From Nocardioides sp. YR527 (GTDB taxonomy: Bacteria > Actinomycetota > Actinomycetes > Propionibacteriales > Nocardioidaceae): 64,000 nt of DNA. The stretch is taken from contig NZ_FNFN01000002.1 in NCBI RefSeq assembly GCF_900101045.1, positions 806,001 through 870,000 of the forward strand, read 5' to 3'. Both the position numbers and the translations under genes were made by a program. Numbering within the stretch: the stretch's first letter is position 1; each line of letters opens with the position of its first letter. Under the pieces are notes generated by a model. The model was not told the DNA's origin. It saw only the letters and a list, made by a program, of their open reading frames with translations, and searched no databases. Of the stretch, positions 24,222-33,181 are shown piece by piece.

Positions 24222-27200
24222 TCAGTCGGTGAGCTCCTTCACCCGTACGTTGCGGTAGTAGACGGTCTCGCCACCGCCGTGGTTCTGCATGCCGATGAAG
24301 CCGGCCAAGTCACGCGCGGGGTCGGTGCTGGTGAAGTCGTTCACCTGCGTCCCGTTGAGGAAGACCTGAACGCGAGAGCCCGAGACGCGGATGTCGTACG
24401 AGTTCCACGACCCGACCGGCTTGAGTGCAGCTGCGACGGCCGACGGGTCGGCGCCTTGGAAGGTGTAGATGGCGCCGGTGGTGCGGTCGGGAGCGTCGGT
24501 GGCGTCGATCTGGACCTCGTAGCCCTGATTGACCGCGACCCAGGGGTCGTTGCCGGGGTTGGGGAAGCCGATGAAGACGCCGCCGTTGTTGTCGTTGATC
24601 AGCTTCCAGTCGAGCTTGAGGCTGTAGGACGTGAACTCCTGCTCGGAGTACCACAGCAGGCCCAGGCCGTTGGTCGTACGCAGCGAGCAGTCGTCCTGCC
24701 GACCGAACGAGCCGGGTCCGGCCATCCGCCAGGAGGCCAAGGAGGCCAGGGTTCCGTCGAAGAGCGGCTGGTAGCCCCGGTCGGGTCGCTGCGGCGTACA
24801 GATGTCCTCGCCGCCGCCGACCTTGAGGGAGTCGAAGTTGACGTTCCCGTCATCGCCCTCGTCGTAGCGGAGCGAGATCCGGTTGACCCCGGCCTTCAGC
24901 TGCATCGACCGGGTCGCGGTGCCCCAGGTCTGCCAGTCGCCGGTGGACTCCAGTGCCCACGGCTCGACCTTCGTGCCGTTGACGTAGACGGAGACCTCCT
25001 TGGTGCCGGGTGCCGGGTTCGGGCCGTTGGCGTAGCGCAGCCGGACCGGGTACGTCCCGGCGCGAGCGACCTTCGCGTCGAAGGTGACCGAGGCGCCGAC
25101 GCTGCCGAAGCCGTCCACGAACCCGGAGCCGGAGTAGCCGTTGTGCTCGACGTCGACATCGGCGCTACCACCCAGGGTCGCCTGCTCGGCCTCGAGATAG
25201 TTGCGATCGGCGGGCGACTGGTAGCCAGGAATCGAGTTGAGCGTGTACCAGGCCTCGGTGTTCCACAGCTCCTCGCCACCGCGAGCAGTGAACGGCCGCG
25301 GCGAGCGCAGGTGCACGACCCGGCCCTCCTCCAGCCCGTCGACGGTGAGGGTCACCGACGTCCGATCACGAGACACCGTGGCACCGGAGACGAACAGCGG
25401 TCGCTCGTCGACCTTCGGGCCGCCGTACGTCGGGCGCGGCACGTAGCGCCAGTGCGTCATCCGGAAGGCGGCGTTCGGGTCGGCGGCGATCTTGTCGACG
25501 GTCTCCTGGGACAGCGGCTGGGTGTACCGGATCTTGAAGCCGTTCCTGGTCGCGCGCATCTCGCGCATGTCGAACGCCGCACCGTTGTCGGGGCTCATCC
25601 GCTGCAGGCCGTAGCGGAGCTTGCCCGGCTCGCTCCAGTTGCCGGCCTCGCCGACGCCGCCGACGTAGATCGATCCGTCGGGACCGAGCAGCGTGCGGTT
25701 CACGCCCGCCTCGAGACCGGCGGAATAGCGGAAGACCGCGCCCTGGTACTCACCCTCGACCTTCTCCAGGAAGCCGCGCTGCAGGCCGCCGTAGGTGACA
25801 TCGCCGAAGATCATCTGACCGGCGTACGCGCCCTTCTGCAGCATCACCGGGCTGCTCGGTGAGTTGCCGATCTCGCCCTGCGGCACCCACAGGGTCGGGT
25901 CCGTGACCGGCTGGTCGTCGAACGGGCCGGACGGGTTGGTGTAGTGGTTGAAGAACCGGCCCGCCTTGACGTGCACGAGCTTGGAGCTGGGCAGCCAGCC
26001 GCCCTGGTTGTCCATCACGAACAGGTCGCCACCGGGTCCGCGCACCATCCCGTTCGGCGTACGCAGCCCGCCGGCGAGGTAGGTGACCTTGCCCGTCTTG
26101 CGCGAGATCTTCAGCGTCGTCCCGCGATCGGCAGCCGGCTGCGGGTCGGTGGTCGCCCCGCCGAAGTTGATCGCGACGGAGAGGTTCACATAGAAGCTCT
26201 CCTTGTCGTGGAGGAGGCCGAAGGCGAACTCGTGGAAGTTCCCGCCGAAGGGCCACTCCGCGACCTTCCGGTGCCGGTCGTAGAAGCCGTCCCCGTCGGG
26301 GTCGGTCAGCTCGGTGAGCTGGTCGCGCTCGGAGACGAAGATCGACTTGCCGATGATCGCCACGCCCATCGGGTTGAACAGGTCGGTCGCGACCTTCTCC
26401 ACCGTCACGTCCTCGGGGCCGGTGGCGGTCCCGGGGTTGCTGAGCAGGAAGATCTCGCCGGGCTCGGGGTCCTCCACCCAGCCCGACGGGCTCACCGACC
26501 CGGTGGTCACCACCGCGAGCCGGCCGTCCGTGGCCCAGTCCAACGCGGCCACCATCGGCTCGAAGCCGTCCGGCCGGAGGTCGGTCAGGTCGTACGCCGG
26601 GTGGACGCTGTCCAGCTGCATGCCGTCACCGGCAGTGTCGCTCTGGCCCTCGCAGTACTTCGTGCCCGGCGAGGTCACCCGCACCACCCCTGCCTCGGTG
26701 CTCAGGACCTCGGTCGGAACCAGGGTGAAGTCAGCCGCGCCCGGAGGCCGCCACTGCAGGCGCAGCACCTCCCCGCCACCGTCCTCGAAGTGCTCCACGC
26801 GCAGGTCGTGATATCCCTCGCTCAGGGTGACGGCGCCGTCCTTGGCGGTCTCCCCGTGCAGCCCGTCGTGGTCGATGACCTCCGAGCCGTCGATGAGCAA
26901 CCGGGAGCCGTCGTCGCTGATCAGCCGGAAGTCGTACGTCCCGGCAGCATCGATGCGGAGGTTGGCCAGGGCTTCGGAGATGAACCGGTCGCCGAGGCCG
27001 AAGTCGGCCGGTGAGTCGTAGTCGATGAGCGAGGTGAGCCTGTCGACGTTGGGCGTCTGGCCCGCCTTCAGCGTGCACAGCTCCGCGATCGGACGACCCA
27101 TGTCGTAGGTGCGCAGCGTGACACCGGGCTCCTGCGGTGGCAGGTCCGCCGCCTCCGCGGCGGTGGCGGGGGATCCGCCGAGGAGTGCGGCTGTGACCGA

Positions 27201-27251
27201 TAGGCCGACGAGTGAGCCGAGCACGGCTCTGGACGGGGGGATACGAGACAT
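24222..27251 (-). CDS. Large secreted protein: PA14, sorbosone-dehydrogenase-like propeller, CBM6/35, DUF1080
   Basis: 1009 residues with a Sec signal peptide (AVLGSLVGLSVTAALLGGSPATAAEA). Order: PA14-like domain (about 75-190; YDFRLISDDGSRLLIDGSEVIDHDG); beta-propeller like glucose/sorbosone dehydrogenases (about 220-620; GRLAVVTTGSVSPSGW, PNGMVRGPGGDLFVMDN, LLGPDGSIYVGGVG); a CBM6/35-type module (about 680-810; YLEAEQATLGGSADV, SVYVNGTKVEPW); and a C-terminal DUF1080/3-keto-glucoside-hydrolase-like LamG fold (about 830-1005; LFDGTLASLASWRM, SYSLKLDWKL, GGVFIGFPNPG, GFIGMQNHGGGETVYYRNVRVKEL). It probably acts on extracellular polysaccharide or oxidised sugars. Single gene with an AT-rich promoter containing a 14-bp palindrome. 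Confidence 0.85.
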   Translation of the reverse strand: MSRIPPSRAVLGSLVGLSVTAALLGGSPATAAEAADLPPQEPGVTLRTYDMGRPIAELCTLKAGQTPNVDRLTSLIDYDSPADFGLGDRFISEALANLRIDAAGTYDFRLISDDGSRLLIDGSEVIDHDGLHGETAKDGAVTLSEGYHDLRVEHFEDGGGEVLRLQWRPPGAADFTLVPTEVLSTEAGVVRVTSPGTKYCEGQSDTAGDGMQLDSVHPAYDLTDLRPDGFEPMVAALDWATDGRLAVVTTGSVSPSGWVEDPEPGEIFLLSNPGTATGPEDVTVEKVATDLFNPMGVAIIGKSIFVSERDQLTELTDPDGDGFYDRHRKVAEWPFGGNFHEFAFGLLHDKESFYVNLSVAINFGGATTDPQPAADRGTTLKISRKTGKVTYLAGGLRTPNGMVRGPGGDLFVMDNQGGWLPSSKLVHVKAGRFFNHYTNPSGPFDDQPVTDPTLWVPQGEIGNSPSSPVMLQKGAYAGQMIFGDVTYGGLQRGFLEKVEGEYQGAVFRYSAGLEAGVNRTLLGPDGSIYVGGVGEAGNWSEPGKLRYGLQRMSPDNGAAFDMREMRATRNGFKIRYTQPLSQETVDKIAADPNAAFRMTHWRYVPRPTYGGPKVDERPLFVSGATVSRDRTSVTLTVDGLEEGRVVHLRSPRPFTARGGEELWNTEAWYTLNSIPGYQSPADRNYLEAEQATLGGSADVDVEHNGYSGSGFVDGFGSVGASVTFDAKVARAGTYPVRLRYANGPNPAPGTKEVSVYVNGTKVEPWALESTGDWQTWGTATRSMQLKAGVNRISLRYDEGDDGNVNFDSLKVGGGEDICTPQRPDRGYQPLFDGTLASLASWRMAGPGSFGRQDDCSLRTTNGLGLLWYSEQEFTSYSLKLDWKLINDNNGGVFIGFPNPGNDPWVAVNQGYEVQIDATDAPDRTTGAIYTFQGADPSAVAAALKPVGSWNSYDIRVSGSRVQVFLNGTQVNDFTSTDPARDLAGFIGMQNHGGGETVYYRNVRVKELTD

Positions 27252-27327
27252 GCGGGCCTCCGTGGGGTGTGGCGAGCGTCACACATGAAGGTAGGGGGCT
27301 CGATCAGACTTCGTCAAGAAGGTTTTG

Positions 27328-27341
27328 AACTTTCGCAAGTT
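27328..27341. promoter_or_regulatory. 14-bp palindrome in the promoter of the secreted PA14/DUF1080 gene
   Basis: AACTTTCGCAAGTT has perfect 5-bp arms and lies in a low-GC stretch 77-90 bp upstream of the minus-strand start. Resembles operators of sugar-responsive repressors; candidate only. Confidence 0.4.
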
Positions 27342-27405
27342 AGTTGAAAATGTCGCTCGACGGTCACATTGCCGGCGGTGAGAACGCCGCTGACGGGGAG
27401 TCGCC

Positions 27406-28008
27406 TCACGACGTAGGCGCGAAGAGCTGATCGAGGTGCTGATCGACGGCCGCCAGTGCGGCTCGAGGCGTGATCACGCCGAGCTCGAGGAGCGGTGCGA
27501 AGCCGGTCAGCGCCAGGATCAGGTCCGTCTCGATGTTCGGGTCGCGGTCGGCCGGGATCTGCCCGTGGATCAGTGCTTGCCGGATGAGGCGCTCGACCAT
27601 GGCCCGCCCCTCGTCGAGGCCGACGCGAGCCTGCTCGCGCAGCTCTGGATCGTGAAGAGCTTCCAGGACGTACGCGGTGTTCATGCGGCTGGTGGCGCGC
27701 GCATCGGGGTGCAGCGGGAGCATCTCGGCGAGAATCACCCGCAGTACGTCGCGGGGGTGTGGAGGCTGGTCGAGCCCGGTCAGGCCGCGGGTGACTCGGG
27801 CCGAGGTCTGTTCGGCGGCGAACTCCATCGCGAAGGTCAGCATCGCGGTGCGGGACGAGAAGTAGTGCTGGAGCTGCCCGAGAGAGACATCCGCTTCGCG
27901 GGCGACCTCGCGCATCGTCGCTCGCGGCCAGCCCTGTTGCTCGACCACCCGCCAGAGGGCGTGCGCGATCGCTTCTCGTCGCTCGCGGTGGTCGACCACC
28001 TTCGGCAT
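27406..28008 (-). CDS. TetR/AcrR-family transcriptional regulator
   Basis: 200 residues. N-terminal HTH: EAIAHALWRVVEQQGWPRATMREVAREADVSLGQLQHYFSSRTAML, the classical TetR pattern; the rest is a helical ligand-binding domain ending QLFAPTS. It is divergent from the DUF1992 gene (70 bp between starts); that intergenic region has TATTAT on the minus strand as a likely -10 for this gene and two GTGAC direct repeats. Its target may be itself and the DUF1992 gene. Ligand unknown. Confidence 0.88.
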   Translation of the reverse strand: MPKVVDHRERREAIAHALWRVVEQQGWPRATMREVAREADVSLGQLQHYFSSRTAMLTFAMEFAAEQTSARVTRGLTGLDQPPHPRDVLRVILAEMLPLHPDARATSRMNTAYVLEALHDPELREQARVGLDEGRAMVERLIRQALIHGQIPADRDPNIETDLILALTGFAPLLELGVITPRAALAAVDQHLDQLFAPTS

Positions 28009-28077
28009 CGCGGCCCCTTTCGGTTTTCAATACGCGTGACATAATACAGGTGACTTTTATCCGCTGCCGACGGAGGG

Positions 28078-28569
28078 ATGGTGGAAAGCGTGCACGACCC
28101 GTACGCCTTCGCGATCGACGATGCGGTCGCTGTCGCGTTGCTCGCCGACTTCCAGGTGCGCAAGGCGATCGCCCGTGGCGACTTCGACGACCTGCCCGGC
28201 AGTGGTGAGCCGATCGATCTACCGGACCACCACGACCCGGAGTGGTGGGTCAGGAGCCTCATCGAGCGTGAGCACATCGCACTGCTCCCGCCGTCCATCC
28301 AGCTCCGCAAGGACGACGCCGAGCTGGACGCGCGCCTGGATCAGCTGGCGGACGAGAAGGCCGTACGTCGCGAGATCGACGACTTCAACGCACTCGTGAT
28401 TCGCGCCCGCTACGAACCGCCGGCAGGACCGCCGCTGATCACGATGCCTCGCGACCCTGACGCCACGGTGGCCGGATGGGCCGACCGTCGGGCGGCGCGA
28501 GGCAGGAAGCCGCGCGAAGCGGCCGGCACAGACGTTCGGCGAAGCCGCCGGCTCTTCCGTCGCCGCTGA
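28078..28569 (+). CDS. DUF1992 (DnaJ-family-associated) protein
   Basis: 163 residues. DUF1992 core: VALLADFQVRKAIARGDFDDLPGSGEPIDLP (the family signature of x-I-x-A-x-x-x-G-x-F-D-x-L-P-G-x-G-x-P) followed by WVRSLIEREHIALLPPSIQLRKD. The C-terminal 35 residues are strongly basic (RAARGRKPREAAG, RRLFRRR). Homologues occur as stand-alone proteins or beside J-domains; biochemical role is not established. The next gene starts 14 bp downstream. Confidence 0.8.
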   Translation: MVESVHDPYAFAIDDAVAVALLADFQVRKAIARGDFDDLPGSGEPIDLPDHHDPEWWVRSLIEREHIALLPPSIQLRKDDAELDARLDQLADEKAVRREIDDFNALVIRARYEPPAGPPLITMPRDPDATVAGWADRRAARGRKPREAAGTDVRRSRRLFRRR

Positions 28570-28583
28570 GCTACGCTCCCACA

Positions 28584-28931
28584 ATGGCCGACCTCGATGC
28601 CGTCGAAGACCGGATCTGGGCGCTTCTCGAGCGTTACCGCAACGAGCTCGAGGACGCGACGATCTACGGGATGCCGTCGTTGCGCTGGCCGGGTGCCGGC
28701 GCCCATGACTACTTCGCCGCGGTCAAGCGAAGCGCGCAGAAGGTGAGCCTCTACGCGATCGCCGTCGACACCTGGCCGGAAGCGCTGGAGGGCTCATCGG
28801 AGGCGTTCCGCAAGCGGCGTACGGGCAAGGCGACCTTCTCCTTTCCCACGCTGGACGAGGAGATGGCCGCCGAGCTCGCAGGGTTCCTGGAACGGCTCTA
28901 TCAGCCCTACCGCGAGCATCACGCCGGCTAG
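28584..28931 (+). CDS. DUF1801/YdhG-like small protein
   Basis: 115 residues from ATG 28584. Pattern RIWALLERYRNELEDATIYGMPSLRWPG, DYFAAVKRSAQKVSLYAIAVD, GKATFSFPTLDEEMAAEL matches the DUF1801/iron-chaperone-like fold (Y-G-x-P, then K-x-x-V-S-L-Y, then K-x-T-x-x-F). Function uncertain (the Bacillus FraH-like members are called iron chaperones). Its stop overlaps the stop of a convergent member of the same family through a shared CTAG. Confidence 0.65.
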   Translation: MADLDAVEDRIWALLERYRNELEDATIYGMPSLRWPGAGAHDYFAAVKRSAQKVSLYAIAVDTWPEALEGSSEAFRKRRTGKATFSFPTLDEEMAAELAGFLERLYQPYREHHAG

Positions 28932-29368
28932 CGGACCGCTCGCTTCACCAGGTCGGTGAGCTTCTCCTCGACGGCCGAGGTCATCGTCGTGACGGCGAAT
29001 ACGGTCGGCCAGATGTCGCCGTCGTCGAGGTTCGCCCACTCCTGGAAGCCGACCTCGGCGTAGCGCATCTTGAACTTCCCGGCGCACTTGTAGAACACCA
29101 CGACCTTGCCGTCGGCGTTGGCGTAGGCGGGCATGCCGTACCAGGTCTTCGGGGCGAGATCGGTCGCGTGCGTGGTGACGATCCGGTGGAGCGTCTCGCC
29201 GATCGCGCGGTCGTTGTCGTCCATCGCCTCGATCTTCTCGAGGCAGTCGGCGAGATCGGCCTCGGCCTTCTTGCTGCCGCTGCCACGCTTGGCGGCCGTC
29301 CTGCGCTCGGCAGCGGCCTCCTTCATGGCCGCCTTCTCTTCCTCGGTGAACGTGCTGCTCTTCGCCAT
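28928..29368 (-). CDS. DUF1801 family protein with charged N-terminal helix
   Basis: 146 residues. The N terminus (MAKSSTFTEEEKAAMKEAAA, then RRTAAKRGSGSKKAEAD) is a charged helix; the fold follows: DRAIGETLHRIVTTHATDLAPKTWYGMPAYANADGKVVVFYKCAGKFKMRYAEVGF, typical DUF1801. It may bind a small ligand or iron; not established. Convergent and end-overlapping (CTAG) with another DUF1801-like gene; a third member lies at 41920-42309. Confidence 0.8.
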   Translation of the reverse strand: MAKSSTFTEEEKAAMKEAAAERRTAAKRGSGSKKAEADLADCLEKIEAMDDNDRAIGETLHRIVTTHATDLAPKTWYGMPAYANADGKVVVFYKCAGKFKMRYAEVGFQEWANLDDGDIWPTVFAVTTMTSAVEEKLTDLVKRAVR

Positions 29369-29442
29369 GGTCTTTCCTTCCTCGGTCGGTCTGTTGATAC
29401 GAGCCTAAGGAGGTGGGGCTCCGTGCGCTTCTTCGTTCCTGA

Positions 29443-30120
29443 TCAGTCGAGCGGTCTGAACACCATGTCGTCGCGGACCTCGAGTCCGAGGTCGTCGAGC
29501 ATGTCGATGAGCACGACGACGACCTGCCGGGTGAGCCGGTCGACGAGCTGGTCCCGGGTCTCGTCGTGGTGGTCGAGCCACCAGATGATGCTCGCGTCGA
29601 CCATGCCCATGAGGCCGGCCAGGATGCCGTCGGAGGGGGTGCCGCTCACCTCGGAGGCGCGGAGGTAGGAGCCCATGGCGTCGATGAGCTCGTCGAGGAA
29701 GCGGTTGCGTCCCATCCGGGCCCGGTGCAGCGCCCTGGTCTGCTGCTGCGCGGCGACGAACCGGTAGAGGTTGGGATGCTCGTCGGCCCAGACGACGCAG
29801 GGCTCGATGACACCGCCGATCACCTCACGCGGGGTCCCTGCACGGGCCAGATGAGGGCGTACGCGTCGGATCAGCTCGGTCGATGCGAACCGGACGACCT
29901 CGGCGTCGAGCTGCTCCTTGCTGGCGAAGTGCCGGTAGACGTTCGGGCGGGGGAGGCCGGCGCGCTCGGCGACCTGCGCCATGCCGATGCCCGGCCCGCG
30001 CTCCTCGATCGCCTCCACGGCCGCCTCGACCACCTGGGCTCGCCGCGCGTCGTTGTCGAGCGCCTCCTTCGCCGAGCGGCGCCGGACGGTGGAATCGACC
30101 CACTTGACCACGTCAACCAC
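29443..30120 (-). CDS. TetR-family regulator of the adjacent monooxygenase operon
   Basis: 225 residues; HTH at residues about 30-75 (RRAQVVEAAVEAIEERGPGIGMAQVAERAGLPRPNVYRHFASKEQLD), helical sensor domain after it. Divergent from the acyl-CoA dehydrogenase/diiron oxygenase/hydrolase/monooxygenase operon with 104 bp between starts, where three ACACCNTGT repeats lie. Most likely an autoregulated repressor of that operon responding to an acyl or keto intermediate (inference). Confidence 0.88.
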   Translation of the reverse strand: MVDVVKWVDSTVRRRSAKEALDNDARRAQVVEAAVEAIEERGPGIGMAQVAERAGLPRPNVYRHFASKEQLDAEVVRFASTELIRRVRPHLARAGTPREVIGGVIEPCVVWADEHPNLYRFVAAQQQTRALHRARMGRNRFLDELIDAMGSYLRASEVSGTPSDGILAGLMGMVDASIIWWLDHHDETRDQLVDRLTRQVVVVLIDMLDDLGLEVRDDMVFRPLD

Positions 30121-30149
30121 ATCGTCACCCTAGCGAGACAGCACCGGCT

Positions 30150-30202
30150 ACACCTTGTATCCAGGAGATAAGTGGGACACCATGTCTCTGGAAACACCCT
30201 GT
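30150..30202. promoter_or_regulatory. Three ACACCNTGT direct repeats (candidate TetR sites)
   Basis: ACACCTTGT at 30150, ACACCATGT at 30177, ACACCCTGT at 30194, all in the region between the divergent TetR gene and the acyl-CoA dehydrogenase gene. TATC..GATA dyad at 30158-30170 overlaps the first. Confidence 0.4.
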
Positions 30203-30224
30203 ACCCAACCCCGAAAGGCCACGC

Positions 30225-31382
30225 ATGTCCCGCCGCTCGCCCTGGATGGACCAGGACCTCGACGACCTTCGCGACCTTGCCCGGACCTTCTTCGAGAAGG
30301 AGGTCAAGCCCAACATCGACACCTACATCGCCGACAAGCACGTCGACCGTGACCTGTGGCGCAAGGCCGGCGAGCTGGGTCTGCTGTGCCTCTCCGTCCC
30401 CGAGGCGTACGGCGGCGGTGGCGGCACCTTCGCCCACGAGGCCGTGCTGATCGAGGAGCAGGCCCGGGTCGGCGACACCGCCTTCGGTGCCTCGCTGCAC
30501 AGCGGGATCGTGGCCCACTACCTGCTGGCGTACGGCACGGAGGCGCAGAAGAACGAGTGGCTGCCGAAGCTGGCCTCCGGCGAGGTGGTCTCCGCGATCG
30601 CGATGACCGAGCCCGGCACCGGCTCCGACCTGCAGGGCATCCGCACCAAGGCGGTCAAGGACGGCGACGACTACGTCGTCAACGGCGCCAAGACGTTCAT
30701 CACCAACGGGCTCCTGGCCGACATGGTGCTGGTCGCGGTCAAGACGAACCCCGAGGAGGCCGCGGCGGGGATCTCCCTGATCATCGTCCCGACCGACACC
30801 GAAGGCTTCCGGCGCGGTCGGGTCCTCGACAAGATCGGGATGAAGGGGCAGGACACCTGTGAGCTCTTCTTCGACGACGTACGCATCCCGGCCTCGAACC
30901 TGCTCGGCGACAAGGAGGGCGACGGGTTCGTCCAGCTGATGATGCAGCTGCCGCAGGAGCGGCTGATCGTGGCCGTCGGCAGCGTCGCGGCGATGGAGTT
31001 CTGCTTCCAGGAGACGCTCCTGTACGTCAACGAGCGCACCGCCTTCGGACGGCCGGTCTTCGGCTTCCAGAACACCAAGTTCGAGATGGCCGAGATTGCG
31101 ACCGAGGCCCGGGTGGCGCGCTCCTTCATCGACGAGTGCGTCGAGCTGCACGTCAAGGGCGAGCTCGACATCCCGACCGCCGCGATGGCCAAGTACTGGA
31201 GCTCCGAGCGTGCCGGCATCGTCGTCGACAAGTGCGTCCAGCTCTTCGGCGGCTACGGCTTCATGGAGGAGTACCCCATCGCGCGGGCCTTCACCGACCT
31301 CCGCGTCCAGCGCATCTACGCCGGCACCAGCGAGATCATGAAGGAGATCATCAGCCGATCCCTTCCGGTCCCCACCCGATGA
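30225..31382 (+). CDS. Acyl-CoA dehydrogenase
   Basis: 385 residues, full-length ACAD. FAD/substrate motifs: AIAMTEPGTGSDLQGI, YVVNGAKTFITNG, DKIGMKGQDTCELFFDDVRIP, RTAFGRPVFGFQNTKFEMAE and the C-terminal QLFGGYGFMEEYPIARAFTD followed by RVQRIYAGTSEIMKEII. Glu in EEYP is the usual catalytic-base position. First gene of an operon with a diiron oxygenase, hydrolase and Baeyer-Villiger monooxygenase, so it probably desaturates an acyl-CoA formed by that pathway. Confidence 0.93.
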   Translation: MSRRSPWMDQDLDDLRDLARTFFEKEVKPNIDTYIADKHVDRDLWRKAGELGLLCLSVPEAYGGGGGTFAHEAVLIEEQARVGDTAFGASLHSGIVAHYLLAYGTEAQKNEWLPKLASGEVVSAIAMTEPGTGSDLQGIRTKAVKDGDDYVVNGAKTFITNGLLADMVLVAVKTNPEEAAAGISLIIVPTDTEGFRRGRVLDKIGMKGQDTCELFFDDVRIPASNLLGDKEGDGFVQLMMQLPQERLIVAVGSVAAMEFCFQETLLYVNERTAFGRPVFGFQNTKFEMAEIATEARVARSFIDECVELHVKGELDIPTAAMAKYWSSERAGIVVDKCVQLFGGYGFMEEYPIARAFTDLRVQRIYAGTSEIMKEIISRSLPVPTR

Positions 31383-31395
31383 GAAGGAGATCGAT

Positions 31396-32370
31396 ATGAA
31401 CACGACGAAGCAGTCCTACTACGACACGCTGCGGACGCTCTCCGAGGCCTCGGTGGACCAGCACTTCCAGGCGTTCAAGGACATCAAGTGGGACGATCCC
31501 GAGTTGCACCTCGACCCGAACGACGAGCGCTTCGTCCTCACCGACGCCGACGAGATCGGCCGTCACGAGTGGTACAAGTCGCTCTCGAAGGAGCGACAGA
31601 TCCAGATCGGGGTCTACCGCTACGCGCAGATCGCGAAGGTCGGGCGCCAGTTCGAGCAGGTGCTCATCGCGGGCGTGATGCACCACCTGATCCTGGCGAA
31701 GGACGGCAACCCCGAGTTCCGCTACGCGATGCACGAGGTCACTGAGGAGACCCACCACATCCAGATGTTCCAGGAGTCGGTCAACCGGTTCGTGGAGAAC
31801 TCCGGGGTCGACGGCGTCGCCGGGGCACCGGGGTGGTTCGCCTGGCTGGCTCCGCTGGTGACGTCGGCCGGGACCTGGTTCCCGGAGATCTTCTTCGTCG
31901 GCATCCTCGGCGGCGAGGAGCCGATCGACCATCTGCAGAAGAGCATCATGCGTGCCGGCGGCAGCCACCCGCTGATCTACCGCGTCATGCAGATCCACAT
32001 CGCCGAGGAGGCCCGCCACATCGGGTTCGCGCACCAATACCTCGAGCACCACTGGCAGCAGATGAACCCCATCAAGCGGCGCGCGCTGACCTACCTGTTC
32101 CCGGTGGTCATGCGCCTCCTGTGCGACGTGATCATGGTGCCGAGCAAGCAGGCGCGCGAGGACATGGGCATCCCGAAGGAAGTCGCCAAGGAGATCTGGT
32201 GGAACTCCCAGGACTCCGAGAAGCTCCTGCGCGACCTCTTCTCGGACGTACGCCTCCTGGCCGACAACCTGGGGATCCGCAAGGGACCGGCCAAGCTGGT
32301 CTGGCGCGCCCTCGGCATCGACGGGCGGGCCGCGCGCTACCGCGCACAGCCGTCGAGTGCGGCGGTCTGA
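31396..32370 (+). CDS. AurF-like diiron oxygenase (ferritin-like fold)
   Basis: 324 residues. Diiron ligands appear as E/H pairs on a ferritin-like bundle: FEQVLIAGVMHHLI, EVTEETHHIQMFQES and IHIAEEARHIGFAH. This matches the p-aminobenzoate N-oxygenase AurF family, common in actinobacteria, many of whose members oxidise lipids or amines of unknown identity. AGGAGAT precedes ATG 31396, 13 bp after the acyl-CoA dehydrogenase. The final codons overlap the hydrolase start. Substrate unknown. Confidence 0.82.
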   Translation: MNTTKQSYYDTLRTLSEASVDQHFQAFKDIKWDDPELHLDPNDERFVLTDADEIGRHEWYKSLSKERQIQIGVYRYAQIAKVGRQFEQVLIAGVMHHLILAKDGNPEFRYAMHEVTEETHHIQMFQESVNRFVENSGVDGVAGAPGWFAWLAPLVTSAGTWFPEIFFVGILGGEEPIDHLQKSIMRAGGSHPLIYRVMQIHIAEEARHIGFAHQYLEHHWQQMNPIKRRALTYLFPVVMRLLCDVIMVPSKQAREDMGIPKEVAKEIWWNSQDSEKLLRDLFSDVRLLADNLGIRKGPAKLVWRALGIDGRAARYRAQPSSAAV

Positions 32371-33181
32371 GGTGCTGGCGTACGAGAGCACCGGCTCGGG
32401 CGAGCCGCTGCTGATGATCCACGGCATCGGTCACCGCCGCCAGGCCTGGCACCCGGTCGTCGACCGGCTCGCCGAGCACCACGAGGTGTTCCTCGTGGAC
32501 CTGCCCGGCCACGGCGAGTCTCCGGCCCACGTGGCCGACGGCCGCTCACCCCGGCAGGCGCTGATCGACCCGCTCGAGGAGTTTCTGGCCGCGGCCGGCC
32601 TGGAGCGTCCGCACGTCGTGGGCAACAGCCTCGGTGGCGTGGTCGCCCTGGAGCTGAGCAAGCACGGGCTCGCTCGCAGCGTCACCGCGATCTCGCCGGC
32701 CGGCTTCTGGCGCAACGACCTCGAGTTCGCCTACGTGCGCGCGCTGTTCGCCTCGGTCATCGCGACCTCGGGGGTCCTGCGGCCGGTCGCGCCGTGGCTT
32801 CTTCGTCACCCGTGGGGCCGGACGCTCGGGCTCAGCTGGCTGACCGCCCGGCCGGCGGCGATCCCGGCGGACGTCGCGTACGAGGACCTGTGCAACATGC
32901 TCGACTCCAAGCAGGCGCTGCGCGACATCATCCGCGGCGGCTACCTGTTCGACGGTGCCGTGCCGGCCGATGTGCCGATCACGGTCGCGTGGGGGACCAA
33001 GGACCGGGTCCTGCGTCCCTACCAGGCCGACCAGGCACGACTGCGTCTGCCCGGAGCGCGCCACGTCGAACTGCCCGGCTGCGGGCACGTGCCGATGGCC
33101 GACGATCCCGACCTGATCGCCGACACCATCCTCGCGACGACCCTGGACCTGACGACCACGGACCTCCGGAGGACCGCATGA
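32357..33181 (+). CDS. Alpha/beta hydrolase
   Basis: 274 residues. GTG 32357 lies inside the end of the diiron oxygenase gene (14-bp overlap), indicating translational coupling. Motifs: oxyanion LMIHGIGHRRQAW, nucleophile Ser in VVGNSLGGVV, acid Asp in AWGTKDRVL, base His in LPGCGHVPMADDP. Likely hydrolyses the ester or lactone formed by the downstream Baeyer-Villiger monooxygenase. An internal start cannot be excluded, but the first residues (VLAYESTGSGEPLL) already match the family. Confidence 0.9.
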   Translation: MRRSEVLAYESTGSGEPLLMIHGIGHRRQAWHPVVDRLAEHHEVFLVDLPGHGESPAHVADGRSPRQALIDPLEEFLAAAGLERPHVVGNSLGGVVALELSKHGLARSVTAISPAGFWRNDLEFAYVRALFASVIATSGVLRPVAPWLLRHPWGRTLGLSWLTARPAAIPADVAYEDLCNMLDSKQALRDIIRGGYLFDGAVPADVPITVAWGTKDRVLRPYQADQARLRLPGARHVELPGCGHVPMADDPDLIADTILATTLDLTTTDLRRTA

